This document shows positions 16,796-25,778 of a stretch of 64,000 bases of DNA, one piece after another. The DNA is from a virus. The stretch is taken from positions 1 through 64,000 of IMG/VR virus record IMGVR_UViG_3300007623_000006; one strand, given 5' to 3'. The translations under genes were made by a program, and so were the position numbers. Below the pieces are notes generated by a model, which worked only from the letters and a program-made list of their open reading frames with translations, was not told the DNA's origin and searched no databases. Numbering within the stretch: position 1 is the first letter of the stretch; each line of letters opens with the position of its first letter.

Positions 16796-18322
16796 CTATA
16801 ATTTACAAATATTTATATATATTGTATTTATGTCATACACAAATAAACCTAAATCATCTACTGTTAGATGATACTCTCTTGGTAATGTTTCAATAAGTTC
16901 GCTTCTTTTTATATACATAGGACTAAGGTATGTTAAACCTGTATCCTTAGAACTTAATACTATATTTTTTGTTATATCAATTTCATTTACACTTCTTTCT
17001 AAATAATCTGTAAATGTTTTTGAAAAATAAGGACCATCTATACTATTTTTTAATTTACCAGTATTCCAAGTACTTGCCCTTGCTGTCATAATAGCACTTT
17101 TAATAGGTGAATTTAAAATAAATCTTTGATTATTAACAGTCCTATAACTATTAGTTCTAGGTCTCATTGTAATATTATCAATTGCTGTAACTTTATCACT
17201 TGAAACTGTTAATATATTACTAGGACCACCTTTACCCATATAATAATAAACAATACCTTTCATATTATTGTCTTTTACTGTAGTTTGGTGAGCACTATCC
17301 ATATGACTTAAGTCTTCTGAATTTAAATAGTTAATTAATCTTAAATATGTGTTTGTAGAAGATGACATAATCCAAATATGTCTATATTTGTAATCACAAT
17401 ATATTTTAGTATTTAAATCAACTGAAATAGATGATGTAAAGTCAGTGTACCCAATTTCAGACAAAACTCTACCGTCACTTGAAGATAAAATTCTTATATT
17501 ATTAGGTGTAACATTAACAAAATCTGTTATACTAGTACCATCTGTTACTTCTGCTATACTTAAATTAGTAACATCATCTGGTAAAATACCTTCAGTTACA
17601 TTGTATTGAGTACCATCAAGATTAACAGTGATAAACTGATTTAAAGCAGTGTCACTTTTAAACCATATCATAACTTGATTTGAAACTTTTTGTACTTTTT
17701 TTATACTTAAATTTGGATGTGTAATTGTTATTTTTTGTGATTGTCTAGATGTTAGTCTAAAAAATGTTATAGTTTCCCCTTGTTTATAAGCAAATACGGC
17801 ATTACTCGACTCATTGTCTACAAATGTTTCACCCCAACCAATCATAGTTGGACTGTTCATAACTTCTACTGTATTATCAGGATGTTTTTTTATGTCTAGT
17901 ACAGATTCTCTTGGAGTATTATATAAATCTCCTATGTATCTATAAACATATACATTATTACCATCATCATCGATATGTGAAAGTTTTTTCTGTTCTATAA
18001 CATTAGCAATTAATCCGTTGTAATATTCAGGCTTACCAGGAAATACTCTTAAAGGTTCATACTCGTGTCCCATAAAATCATGTTGTCTACCCATATAAAG
18101 AGATTTTATCATTGGTGTATAATTTATTTTAATAGGACTTTCAAAAAAACTATTTGGTCTATTCATAGTCGAAACTCTAAGGTTACCTGCACCTACTGTT
18201 TGCGAGTCATAATTTAATAAATCTACGCTGTTAGTATCACCACTAGGGTCTAGAAATATTTGTTTTGAAAATCTGTTTATTTCTCCTACTGCAGGTACAT
18301 TAAAATCGTTTATTGTTAACAT
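16796..18322 (-). CDS. Unknown 508-aa protein between RCC1-repeat genes
   Basis: A beta-rich protein not recognised, with low charge and many Ser, Thr, Asn, Tyr and Ile residues. Repeated strand pairs suggest a propeller or beta-sandwich, but no RCC1 motif is seen. It has no signal peptide. Its start overlaps the stop of the RCC1-repeat gene at 18316-19197 by 7 bases. The context suggests a structural particle component, possibly a fibre adapter. Confidence 0.6.
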   Translation of the reverse strand: MLTINDFNVPAVGEINRFSKQIFLDPSGDTNSVDLLNYDSQTVGAGNLRVSTMNRPNSFFESPIKINYTPMIKSLYMGRQHDFMGHEYEPLRVFPGKPEYYNGLIANVIEQKKLSHIDDDGNNVYVYRYIGDLYNTPRESVLDIKKHPDNTVEVMNSPTMIGWGETFVDNESSNAVFAYKQGETITFFRLTSRQSQKITITHPNLSIKKVQKVSNQVMIWFKSDTALNQFITVNLDGTQYNVTEGILPDDVTNLSIAEVTDGTSITDFVNVTPNNIRILSSSDGRVLSEIGYTDFTSSISVDLNTKIYCDYKYRHIWIMSSSTNTYLRLINYLNSEDLSHMDSAHQTTVKDNNMKGIVYYYMGKGGPSNILTVSSDKVTAIDNITMRPRTNSYRTVNNQRFILNSPIKSAIMTARASTWNTGKLKNSIDGPYFSKTFTDYLERSVNEIDITKNIVLSSKDTGLTYLSPMYIKRSELIETLPREYHLTVDDLGLFVYDINTIYINICKL

Positions 18323-19197
18323 TTGTTTCCATCTCCTTCAACCCATAATGGTTTTTCATATATTGAATTTCCCATTACTACAATAAGTTTCTTTTGGTCT
18401 TTACTAATACTTATATCAGTTATACCTTTATCAAGTCTAACACCTGCACTTGTCTGACAGTAACCTTTAAACTGTGGTTGTTGACCATACATAATAACAC
18501 TAATTTCACCTAAGTTTTCAGATTTAGTACTTTCTGTAATCATAAAAAGATTGTCTCTTGTTGGTATTATTTTTTTAATATCTTCACCATATACTTCAAT
18601 AGAACCAAAGTGAGTATCACCATCTTCCATTTTTGTTGCTGGCATATTGTATTTTGCCCAATCACCTTGTATATAAAGTTTACTTGTACCTTCTAAAATG
18701 TTTTTTAACATATATACCATTACAGTTTCACCCATTGCTACATATGTAACTTTATTGTATGGTGTTATATAATCTCTAATTGTGTTAGGGTATTTAACAA
18801 ATTCAGTTTTCGATGAGTTGTACATTTTACCTAAAAACATAGCAACACCATTTTTAAAATAAAGTGTTGACACCGGACCACAAACAAAATCTTCAACATC
18901 ATTATCTATAAGTGTAGCACCTTCTAAATAAGGACCTCTTGATGGACCAATTTGACCGTATTCATTATTACCAAATCCATATAAATTTCCACTTTCGTCT
19001 AAATAACAAGTATGAAAATATCCATAATCGTATCTAACAGCAGCTTCAGCTACAATAATTTTTTTAGTTTCAGGGATATACATATCAGTATTTTTAAACC
19101 CTAGTCCGTGATGAACATTTGAACCATATATGTATAATTCATTCCAAGGACTTAGATAATGTGTCATTTGATATATTTCATTATCGTTGTATTTCAT
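18316..19197 (-). CDS. RCC1-repeat (beta-propeller) protein 2
   Basis: A 293-aa protein with RCC1-type blades: ELYIYGSNVHHGLG near residue 16, then LYGFGNNEYGQIGPSRG around 68-84. Later blades are more degenerate (LYIQGDW, VIMYGQQPQFKG). It is shorter than a complete seven-blade propeller (about 350-400 aa). The two RCC1 proteins share repeat style but little else, so they are not recent duplicates. Confidence 0.75.
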   Translation of the reverse strand: MKYNDNEIYQMTHYLSPWNELYIYGSNVHHGLGFKNTDMYIPETKKIIVAEAAVRYDYGYFHTCYLDESGNLYGFGNNEYGQIGPSRGPYLEGATLIDNDVEDFVCGPVSTLYFKNGVAMFLGKMYNSSKTEFVKYPNTIRDYITPYNKVTYVAMGETVMVYMLKNILEGTSKLYIQGDWAKYNMPATKMEDGDTHFGSIEVYGEDIKKIIPTRDNLFMITESTKSENLGEISVIMYGQQPQFKGYCQTSAGVRLDKGITDISISKDQKKLIVVMGNSIYEKPLWVEGDGNKC

Positions 19198-19207
19198 TAC
19201 TTACCAC

Positions 19208-19654
19208 CTATTTTGTAGTATTTTCCTCTAAGAGGTTCTTTAACTTATTTATACTCATCTTTGATGGGTTTAAATCCATAAATTTATCAATCAAACAATA
19301 TTGTAAAAATTTTGTAATCAATTCAACATCATACCACTTATTTTCATCTTGAAACCCAAGACCTAACCATTGACCTAAAGTAGCACCAAAATAATCAAAT
19401 TTTTTGCCAACTTGCTTGTCTAAAAATCTTTGGACTTTATTCATAATAAATGTATTTTGAACTTCAATATCAATAAATTCCCACTTATCTTTATCATAAG
19501 TTTTTCTTATAATATTTACACCATCTTTAGGGGTGATAGAGTATATTTTTGAATTAACTATAATCTCAACTCTTGAATATCCTGATGTATATTTTCTTAA
19601 ACTTTCCTTAAAAGAGTCAGCACCTCGATAAAATGCTATTCTGACTGTTCTCAT
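19208..19654 (-). CDS. Permuted papain-fold (NlpC/P60, YiiX-like) protein lacking the catalytic Cys
   Basis: A 148-aa protein. The layout ...YSRVEIIVNSKIYSIT... with GKKFDYFGATLGQWLGL and then KWYDVELITKFLQ parallels small permuted NlpC/P60 proteins, in which SHVEI precedes G..YD..G and a CSE motif. Here SHVEI is SRVEI (His to Arg) and the CSE position is YDVE, so both the His and the Cys expected for catalysis appear to be missing. It may be a structural or binding relative and not an active hydrolase. A late promoter stands 28 bases upstream of its start. Confidence 0.5.
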   Translation of the reverse strand: MRTVRIAFYRGADSFKESLRKYTSGYSRVEIIVNSKIYSITPKDGVNIIRKTYDKDKWEFIDIEVQNTFIMNKVQRFLDKQVGKKFDYFGATLGQWLGLGFQDENKWYDVELITKFLQYCLIDKFMDLNPSKMSINKLKNLLEENTTK

Positions 19655-19667
19655 AGTTTTCCTTTTA

Positions 19668-19675
19668 TATAAATA
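19668..19675 (+). promoter_or_regulatory. T4-type late promoter for the gp14-like gene
   Basis: TATAAATA on the plus strand, 28 bases before the ATG at 19704. It matches the gp55-dependent consensus. Confidence 0.7.
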
Positions 19676-19681
19676 TTACTA

Positions 19682-19689
19682 TATTTATA
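19682..19689 (-). promoter_or_regulatory. T4-type late promoter for the leftward structural genes
   Basis: TATTTATA on the plus strand reads TATAAATA on the minus strand, 27 bases before the papain-fold gene start at 19654. It lies downstream of the plus-strand promoter at 19668-19675, so the two transcripts overlap at their 5' ends. Confidence 0.7.
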
Positions 19690-19703
19690 ACTTAGGATAA
19701 AAG

Positions 19704-20411
19704 ATGGCTTGGAACTTAAATAACTATAGCAACGAATACGAATTGTTTAACTCACAAACAGAAGAAAATATATCTATGTTTGGACTTACTGTTACTTATA
19801 TAAAATCTGAAGGACAAAATTTAGATAATATATTTGGTGAGTACTCACATAAAAAGTTAAATCAAGGCAATGTATTTAAAGATGTACCAGTACTACCTGA
19901 GAATAATGAAGATTTTGATATGTTAGGAAATACTTTCTCAAAGTTTGGGTTTGTGCAAACTGAAACATTTCACTGTTACATATCAGCAAATGAAGCAGAT
20001 AAATTAGGATATACTGATTTTAGAAGAGAAGCAGTAGGAGACTTAATACTACTACCTAACAATAAAAAGTTTGAAATTACATTTGTAGACCATGAAGTAG
20101 TAGGTACAAATAATATGTTCCCTTATACTAATAATAAAAATGTATATATGCTAAAAACTCAAATATGGTCATACAATGGTGATGATAAAGAAGAGGGTAA
20201 TAAAGTAACTGATGAAAATGGTGTTGAAACTATCGATGATAAATTAGATAACTTAAACTTTACTAGTTTAGATGAACTGTTTAATACAGATGAAAGTAAT
20301 GATGATATACCAGTAGAAGAAAAAGTTACAACTGAAAATAAAACAAACCAACAAGAAGAGGCTTCTAAAATAAATGTTCAGAAACCTAGTCCTTTTGGTG
20401 ATTGGGATTAA
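19704..20411 (+). CDS. 14: Neck / head completion protein, gp14-like
   Basis: A 235-aa protein resembling T4 gp14. The core LSKFGL-like step (here NTFSKFGFVQTETFHCYIS), followed by GDLILLPNNKKFEITFVDHE, matches the neck protein pattern of a 'VGDL-x-P' turn and a FEI-x-FV strand. An acidic disordered C-terminal tail (about 165-235) ends in FGDWD. With gp13 it would seal the head and form the tail-binding neck. It is isolated on the plus strand and converges with terminase, overlapping it by 4 bases. Confidence 0.75.
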   Translation: MAWNLNNYSNEYELFNSQTEENISMFGLTVTYIKSEGQNLDNIFGEYSHKKLNQGNVFKDVPVLPENNEDFDMLGNTFSKFGFVQTETFHCYISANEADKLGYTDFRREAVGDLILLPNNKKFEITFVDHEVVGTNNMFPYTNNKNVYMLKTQIWSYNGDDKEEGNKVTDENGVETIDDKLDNLNFTSLDELFNTDESNDDIPVEEKVTTENKTNQQEEASKINVQKPSPFGDWD

Positions 20412-22150
20412 CCAAACGGGTCATTTGGGTCTTTGTTACTATCAATATTATATTCATTGAAATTGTTGTAATCAAGACCTGTAGTTTTTTCAAAAAACTC
20501 TTTACTATAAGGATTTGTGTATTGTTCATCTGAATGGTCTTCAAATGCACCAATTCTTAACATTTCCTTAAGTTCAACTTGTTTATACTGTTCTTCAGAA
20601 TTATTTCTTCTAGATTGTAACTGTTTAACATACTTATCCATATCCTCAAAACTTTTAACATTATTTAAAAATGATACACATATACCTAAACACATAACAA
20701 GGTCATCGTGATACCCTTCATCTGCTTGAAACTTACCTTTAATTTCTAGGAAGTGAAAAAACTCTTCTTGTGTTTCTTTGTCTCTTACAATCAAATTTTC
20801 AGATTCTATAAGTGCTTTTAATTGTGTTAGCATAAGTTTTCTAGTTTTTATTGTTGTTCTATAACCATAAAACTTCTTTTCTTTGTCTTTATATAAATTT
20901 TCATATTCATAAACATTCCAAAGCATATCATTAATAGATTGTCCTGCTCCTTCATTATTTTCAATAATTACAAATGCTTCGTTATATTCTAAACCTAAGT
21001 TGTATATCGGTAATGCTAAGTCTAAGTAGTTCATTTGTAAATTAGCACTTAACACTTGTTTAAATGGTAATCTCGTAACATCAACTATTTGTATAGCAAA
21101 GTAGTCTAATCCGTCTTTAGCAGGGTCTACACCTATAACATAGTTGTGTCCTTCTATTGGTTGCTCAAATACTCTCATACCATGAACACCTACTTTAGAA
21201 TACTTTATAGGGTCCATTACTGGTAAGTTCTTTAATGTATGAGTATCAATAAGAGTAGTACTAGACCCTAAAAACTCATTACCAAAGTTTTGGTTAAAGT
21301 ATTGAATACTATTACCGGCAATTATTTCTTCTTTCCATTTTTCATCTCTACCTGGAACTTCCCACCATTGCATTTCATTGTACTTATAACCAGAAACATT
21401 ATTTTTAGCACCTTTAACCATTTGGTAAAAGTGATTCAGGCCGTTAGCAGTTGAAGTAATGATAATCTGAGAACCTTCAATAGCAGATACAGTAGGGAAA
21501 ACTGAATCTTCAAACTCTTTCCAAGTACTTCCAGCAATAAATGCACACTCATCCACATATAGTATGTGAAGTGAGTAACCCCTAAATGAGTCACCATTTG
21601 TAGCAGATGTCATAACTCTACAACCATTTTCAAACTCAACATTTCTCTTATTCCATACTTTAACACCTTGACTTAACCATATAGGTAAGTTTAAGAATAT
21701 GTTTTTCATTTTATCAAGAATTTCAACTGAAAGTCCAAGTTTGTTGGCAGCAATACCAATGTTCTCTTCTTTACCAAATAAACTTCTCCATAACAAATAT
21801 GTAGCAATTGTAACTGTTTTACCTGACTGTCTAGACCATAATGCTATTATTCTATGATGATTAATAAGGTCATCACATAGTCTACCCTGATAATCTCTTG
21901 GTTCAACATAATCGTAACCATGTTTAGTAAGAATAATACAATAATTGTCTCTAAAATATTCAAAATCTTGTGCACATCTAACAATTTCTTTTATATGACC
22001 TTCAGTTAAGGGCATTCTAGTAAATGCTCTTTTTAAAGTTCTAATACCATTAAATGTAATTCTTTTTCCGTAAGCGTCTAAGTAGTAGTCTTCTTCATCT
22101 TTTGGTATCTCTAATGACTGCTTTAATTCATCAATGTCATCTCGTCTCAA
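20408..22150 (-). CDS. terL: Large terminase subunit, gp17-like
   Basis: A 580-aa packaging motor. Walker A is SRQSGKT at residues 106-112 and Walker B is ILYVDECAF with D200 and E201. A coupling motif ITSTANG follows. The nuclease domain starts near residue 340 with GVDPAKDG, contains the acidic IIENNEGAG segment and ends with a DDLVMCL step. It pumps DNA into proheads through the portal and cuts concatemers. A gp16-like small subunit was not recognised next to it. It stands alone between two hairpins, apart from the portal at 34488, unlike T4. Confidence 0.95.
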   Translation of the reverse strand: MRRDDIDELKQSLEIPKDEEDYYLDAYGKRITFNGIRTLKRAFTRMPLTEGHIKEIVRCAQDFEYFRDNYCIILTKHGYDYVEPRDYQGRLCDDLINHHRIIALWSRQSGKTVTIATYLLWRSLFGKEENIGIAANKLGLSVEILDKMKNIFLNLPIWLSQGVKVWNKRNVEFENGCRVMTSATNGDSFRGYSLHILYVDECAFIAGSTWKEFEDSVFPTVSAIEGSQIIITSTANGLNHFYQMVKGAKNNVSGYKYNEMQWWEVPGRDEKWKEEIIAGNSIQYFNQNFGNEFLGSSTTLIDTHTLKNLPVMDPIKYSKVGVHGMRVFEQPIEGHNYVIGVDPAKDGLDYFAIQIVDVTRLPFKQVLSANLQMNYLDLALPIYNLGLEYNEAFVIIENNEGAGQSINDMLWNVYEYENLYKDKEKKFYGYRTTIKTRKLMLTQLKALIESENLIVRDKETQEEFFHFLEIKGKFQADEGYHDDLVMCLGICVSFLNNVKSFEDMDKYVKQLQSRRNNSEEQYKQVELKEMLRIGAFEDHSDEQYTNPYSKEFFEKTTGLDYNNFNEYNIDSNKDPNDPFG

Positions 22151-22165
22151 AAAAATCCTTTATGT

Positions 22166-22192
22166 TATAGTAGGGTTAAATGCCCTACTATA
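22166..22192 (-). terminator. Hairpin between the 1072-aa gene and terminase
   Basis: A 10-bp stem (TATAGTAGGG / CCCTACTATA) with a 7-base loop spans the end of the 1072-aa gene. A close relative is at 25756-25778. It has no long T-run, so it may act as a processing or stabilising element. Confidence 0.5.
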
Positions 22193-25100
22193 TAAATCTA
22201 TTAATATATAATTTACCATCATCACCTTTATACCCTAATGTATAATTATCTGAGTCTTTTGGTGGATTTGTTATATAATCGTTCATAGTATTATAGTATG
22301 TAATTGTTTTACCTAATACAATATATTCTATAGTATTTATTGTATAATACTCTCTATCGTTAAATAATACCTTTGTAACTTCAATTTTATCTGGCTCACC
22401 AAATGAAATTTCAGCCTTTTCCTCATCTGTAAAAATGTGTATAGTTTCAAATATATTATCAACTGCCTCTTGTCCTACTGTTATTAAGAAATCTTTTTCA
22501 ATTTGACTATTTATAGTAACTGTTTCTTTTTCATGCACTTTATCAAAGTTATAAGCAGGTAAACCGTTGTATGTAAAGTCGGTAAATGTATACTGAATAC
22601 ACTTATTTTTGTACTGGTTTTGGATTTCTTCTACACTTAACTCACCATTTACAATTGACTGTGCTTGATATTTTGATAAATTATACACTTTGTAATAAAA
22701 TAAGTTAGACATAATACTATACTCTTGTAAATTTTCAGGGTCTATATTAACTTGTATATTAGACCAATCAAACTCAGTAAAGTTAGGTACTGATACCATA
22801 TCAATCATATTTTCTTCATCATAAACCTTAAATATAACTGAACTTTCTCCAGCGTTTGGTCCAAATGAAACCTCTAAATCACCACTACCTAAATCAGTAA
22901 ATCCTATAACATTTGTACCTGTTACATCAAATACTAAATTTTCAGTTGCAGTTTCTAAATCTTCTGCTGCTACATTTATAATTTGTGTCTTATTTTGTGT
23001 ACTCATGATTTTTTCAGGTAAACTAGTAAAATATGGTTTATCATTAACAGATTGTATTGTTAATGTTGCTGTATAATTATTCTCACTATCATCAGTACCA
23101 TCATTTACTTTAAATGTAAATGTATCAGTACCATACCAGTTTTCATCCGGGTCATATGTAAAACTACCATCAGAATCCAACAATAATGTACCATTAGCAA
23201 CATCATCTACTAATATATATGTAGTAACTGTACTACTAGATTCATTTGCAACATCACTTGATGTTAATTGACCTACAAGTTGTGCGTCTTCTGTACCTAA
23301 GAAATCTTGGTCAGTTGATAATGGTTTGTCATTAACTGCCTTAACATTAACCTTAAATGTATAGTTAGTTGATAATTGCCCATCTTGTACTTGTAATGTA
23401 ACATCTGTCTGACCAAATTGGTTAAGTATAGGTGTTACTGTAATAACATTTCCTTCTTTTGAATAAGATAAAAGACTACTGTTATATGATGTTAGAATAT
23501 AATTTGGTTCATTATTTTCTTCGTCTCCACCTGTAATAGTGATAGTAAATGGTGTATCTTCATCGATATTAAATTCAGGTAACGCTTCTAAGTCTCTGAT
23601 ATTATATTCTGTACCATCAATATCCACATATGCAACAAAAGGTGAATTATTTACAGGGTTTGCAGTATATGTGTAAACAAAAGGTTCAATATCAGTGTTT
23701 GTTATAGGTTCTCTTAATACAACTTTAACATCTGAAACAATTTGCTCAGGTAAATTTTTATTTGTAACTAATGTAACAGTTTTAGTTGAATCTTTACCTA
23801 TATAATCTAATTGAGGAGCTTGTATAGTTTTATCTTCCATATCATCAGTAATATCTTGGTCTAATGTAACAATATCAGTTACAACTTTACACGACTCACC
23901 TTCAATATAATAAGGAGTAACAAATGTTTCATCAATTATACCCATACAATAATTTGTTTCACCCTCAGGTACAGTGTATTCTAGGTCAAATGTTTCTGCA
24001 CCACTACCTTCATGAGTATAAATGTCAGAAATAAAAACTATATTGTTATTCTCTATATTAAAAACTATAAAATAAAAGTTTCCAGAAGCTTTAGTGTCAT
24101 ACATGAACTGTTTTATCGTAAAGTTTTCAGGTAATTTCCTAGAAGTTGCAATCCTAGTTAAATGTTCAGTCTCTAAACTAAATATTTCTTTACTATTAGC
24201 ACTATAATTAGAAACTTTTTCTTTGTATGCTTTACCAAGTCTTTCATCATCAACAATAATATCTACAATATCAAATGACATATTAGTCGAACCATTAGGT
24301 GGTGTAAATTGATGTGTCTGACCTTCAACAACTGTAGCACTTTGAACTGGTGTAATGTTGTTCAACATAGGGAAAGAAATTGTACCTTTTATTTCATCAC
24401 CATTTTCATCTGTAATTTTCTGTAAATCTAAATCTAATGGATATGTTATCCTATATTCACTCTCAGGTCCATCAAACCCATTTTGATTACCAGACCAATA
24501 GTAACAATTTATATAAACTTTATCTTGGTTACCATCTGTACAATTAATTTGGCTCTTATAGTCAAATTGAGGATATATAGTTTCGTCTGATAAGTCAATC
24601 TCTTCCCAAGTTTCAGTATCAATTGTCATTCTATGAACTATTTTAGCGTTTAAACTGTCTGTTGCGTATAAGTAAGTATCATTAGCATCACATTGAATAC
24701 CAACACCATTATTAGGTTTATCTAAATCCTTAATAACTTCTTTAGTGTTTTTATCTATAATAAGTAGTTTGTTACCTATAAAATAAAAAACTTTATCTGT
24801 GTTTGAACATACTGGGTTTAAACTGTTAATCATAACATTACCATAGTATGAATCTAAATTTATATGATATTGAGTTTGATTACCAATCATTACTAACCTA
24901 GTGTATGAGTTTCTTATATTTCTCATTACAACATATCCATAATTATCGTCTTGATAGTGTCTGTTTATGTGTTCCCAACCATTATAGTCTATATAGTCTT
25001 CTTTTTTAAAATTAAATACATCTGTTTCAGGATTATCGTTTTTAAAGTGATGAACAAATGAACCTCTATAACTTTCAGTGTTTCTTTCATACATATACAT

Positions 25101-25406
25101 ATCATTTTCTGTTATGAAAGCTTTAGTAGTACCATCCCAATGATATGCACCATATGACCAATTATATTGCCACTGATTATACACTCTAACTATAGAGTCT
25201 AAAACAGGAGTATGAGTTTCATCTTCAGATAAGTATTTTTTCTTGTAGTATTCAACTAAATTATTCTTTATTTCTGTAATCTCACTCCAATCTTGACCAC
25301 CTCTCCTATACCCGTTAAGCGGTGTTGTAACTATACCAGGATAAGGAGTGCCCATATCTCCTATGTATTTGTGGAAATTATTTTCTAATATATAAGTATT
25401 TCTCAT
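22188..25406 (-). CDS. Large adhesin-like structural protein with cadherin/Ig-type repeats
   Basis: A 1072-aa protein. The N-terminal 350 residues look propeller-like (NDTYLYATDSLNAKIVHRM and similar blades). From about residue 590 there are tandem beta-sandwich repeats of the bacterial cadherin/VCBS kind, with VNDKP linkers (VNDKPLST and VNDKPYFT), DGSFTYDP and WYGTDTFTFKVNDGTD. Such repeats form Ca-binding rods in surface adhesins and phage fibres. No signal peptide is seen, as expected for a virion protein. It is probably a fibre or decoration. A near-consensus late promoter lies at 25435-25442. Confidence 0.75.
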   Translation of the reverse strand: MRNTYILENNFHKYIGDMGTPYPGIVTTPLNGYRRGGQDWSEITEIKNNLVEYYKKKYLSEDETHTPVLDSIVRVYNQWQYNWSYGAYHWDGTTKAFITENDMYMYERNTESYRGSFVHHFKNDNPETDVFNFKKEDYIDYNGWEHINRHYQDDNYGYVVMRNIRNSYTRLVMIGNQTQYHINLDSYYGNVMINSLNPVCSNTDKVFYFIGNKLLIIDKNTKEVIKDLDKPNNGVGIQCDANDTYLYATDSLNAKIVHRMTIDTETWEEIDLSDETIYPQFDYKSQINCTDGNQDKVYINCYYWSGNQNGFDGPESEYRITYPLDLDLQKITDENGDEIKGTISFPMLNNITPVQSATVVEGQTHQFTPPNGSTNMSFDIVDIIVDDERLGKAYKEKVSNYSANSKEIFSLETEHLTRIATSRKLPENFTIKQFMYDTKASGNFYFIVFNIENNNIVFISDIYTHEGSGAETFDLEYTVPEGETNYCMGIIDETFVTPYYIEGESCKVVTDIVTLDQDITDDMEDKTIQAPQLDYIGKDSTKTVTLVTNKNLPEQIVSDVKVVLREPITNTDIEPFVYTYTANPVNNSPFVAYVDIDGTEYNIRDLEALPEFNIDEDTPFTITITGGDEENNEPNYILTSYNSSLLSYSKEGNVITVTPILNQFGQTDVTLQVQDGQLSTNYTFKVNVKAVNDKPLSTDQDFLGTEDAQLVGQLTSSDVANESSSTVTTYILVDDVANGTLLLDSDGSFTYDPDENWYGTDTFTFKVNDGTDDSENNYTATLTIQSVNDKPYFTSLPEKIMSTQNKTQIINVAAEDLETATENLVFDVTGTNVIGFTDLGSGDLEVSFGPNAGESSVIFKVYDEENMIDMVSVPNFTEFDWSNIQVNIDPENLQEYSIMSNLFYYKVYNLSKYQAQSIVNGELSVEEIQNQYKNKCIQYTFTDFTYNGLPAYNFDKVHEKETVTINSQIEKDFLITVGQEAVDNIFETIHIFTDEEKAEISFGEPDKIEVTKVLFNDREYYTINTIEYIVLGKTITYYNTMNDYITNPPKDSDNYTLGYKGDDGKLYINRFI

Positions 25407-25763
25407 TTATAATACCTTTTTTGTTAATTTAAAGTATTTATGTATGTTATAATAATGATGGAATATATATGGTTTTGAAGTATTTTTAGTGTGTGCTTTA
25501 TGGTTAACAATCTAAAAAAACATGAAATTTTTTTATTTTGTTTAGACAAAGTCACTTTTTGTGAGATTGTAACATAGTATCTTTTTTCGTAAAGAACTAT
25601 AAAAACCGTTTAAATTGCTTCCTGAGTAATTGTCACACTTAACAAACTAACCTGTCTGATACTGTTAAGCAGTTTTATTCAAGATTGTCATAGACTCGAT
25701 TATGACACAAAGACACAATTTAAAGATGATATATCTTATTAATTATACTGTATTTATAGTAGG
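25407..25763. other. 357-bp intergenic region with several hairpins
   Basis: No convincing gene is found on either strand. Elements seen are: CATAAATA (minus) at 25435-25442 as a probable late promoter for the 1072-aa gene; a TATAAATA (minus) at 25751-25758; a 4-bp stem with a T loop at 25552-25564; a 7-bp stem with arms 25638-25644 and 25663-25669; and a 7-bp stem with arms 25686-25692 and 25701-25707 (TGTCATA / TATGACA). The last two are close together and could belong to an untranslated RNA. This is the longest gene-free stretch in the window. Confidence 0.55.
25435..25442 (-). promoter_or_regulatory. Near-consensus late promoter for the 1072-aa gene
   Basis: TATTTATG on the plus strand reads CATAAATA on the minus strand, 28 bases upstream of the start at 25406. 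The spacing matches the other late promoters here. Confidence 0.5.
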
Positions 25764-25778
25764 TTAATTCCCTACTAT
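25756..25778 (-). terminator. Hairpin at the 3' end of clpP
   Basis: An 8-bp stem (ATAGTAGG / CCTACTAT) with a 7-base loop that contains the clpP stop. It is a near copy of the hairpin at 22166-22192, and both sit at the end of leftward genes. Confidence 0.5.

Noticed and set aside
15466-19197. RCC1-repeat genes as host or eukaryotic contamination
   Set aside because: Codon use, gene overlaps and the shared late promoter fit the surrounding phage genes.
25407-25763. tRNA gene in the large intergenic region
   Set aside because: No cloverleaf with TTC-A/G acceptor features could be built; only short hairpins are present.
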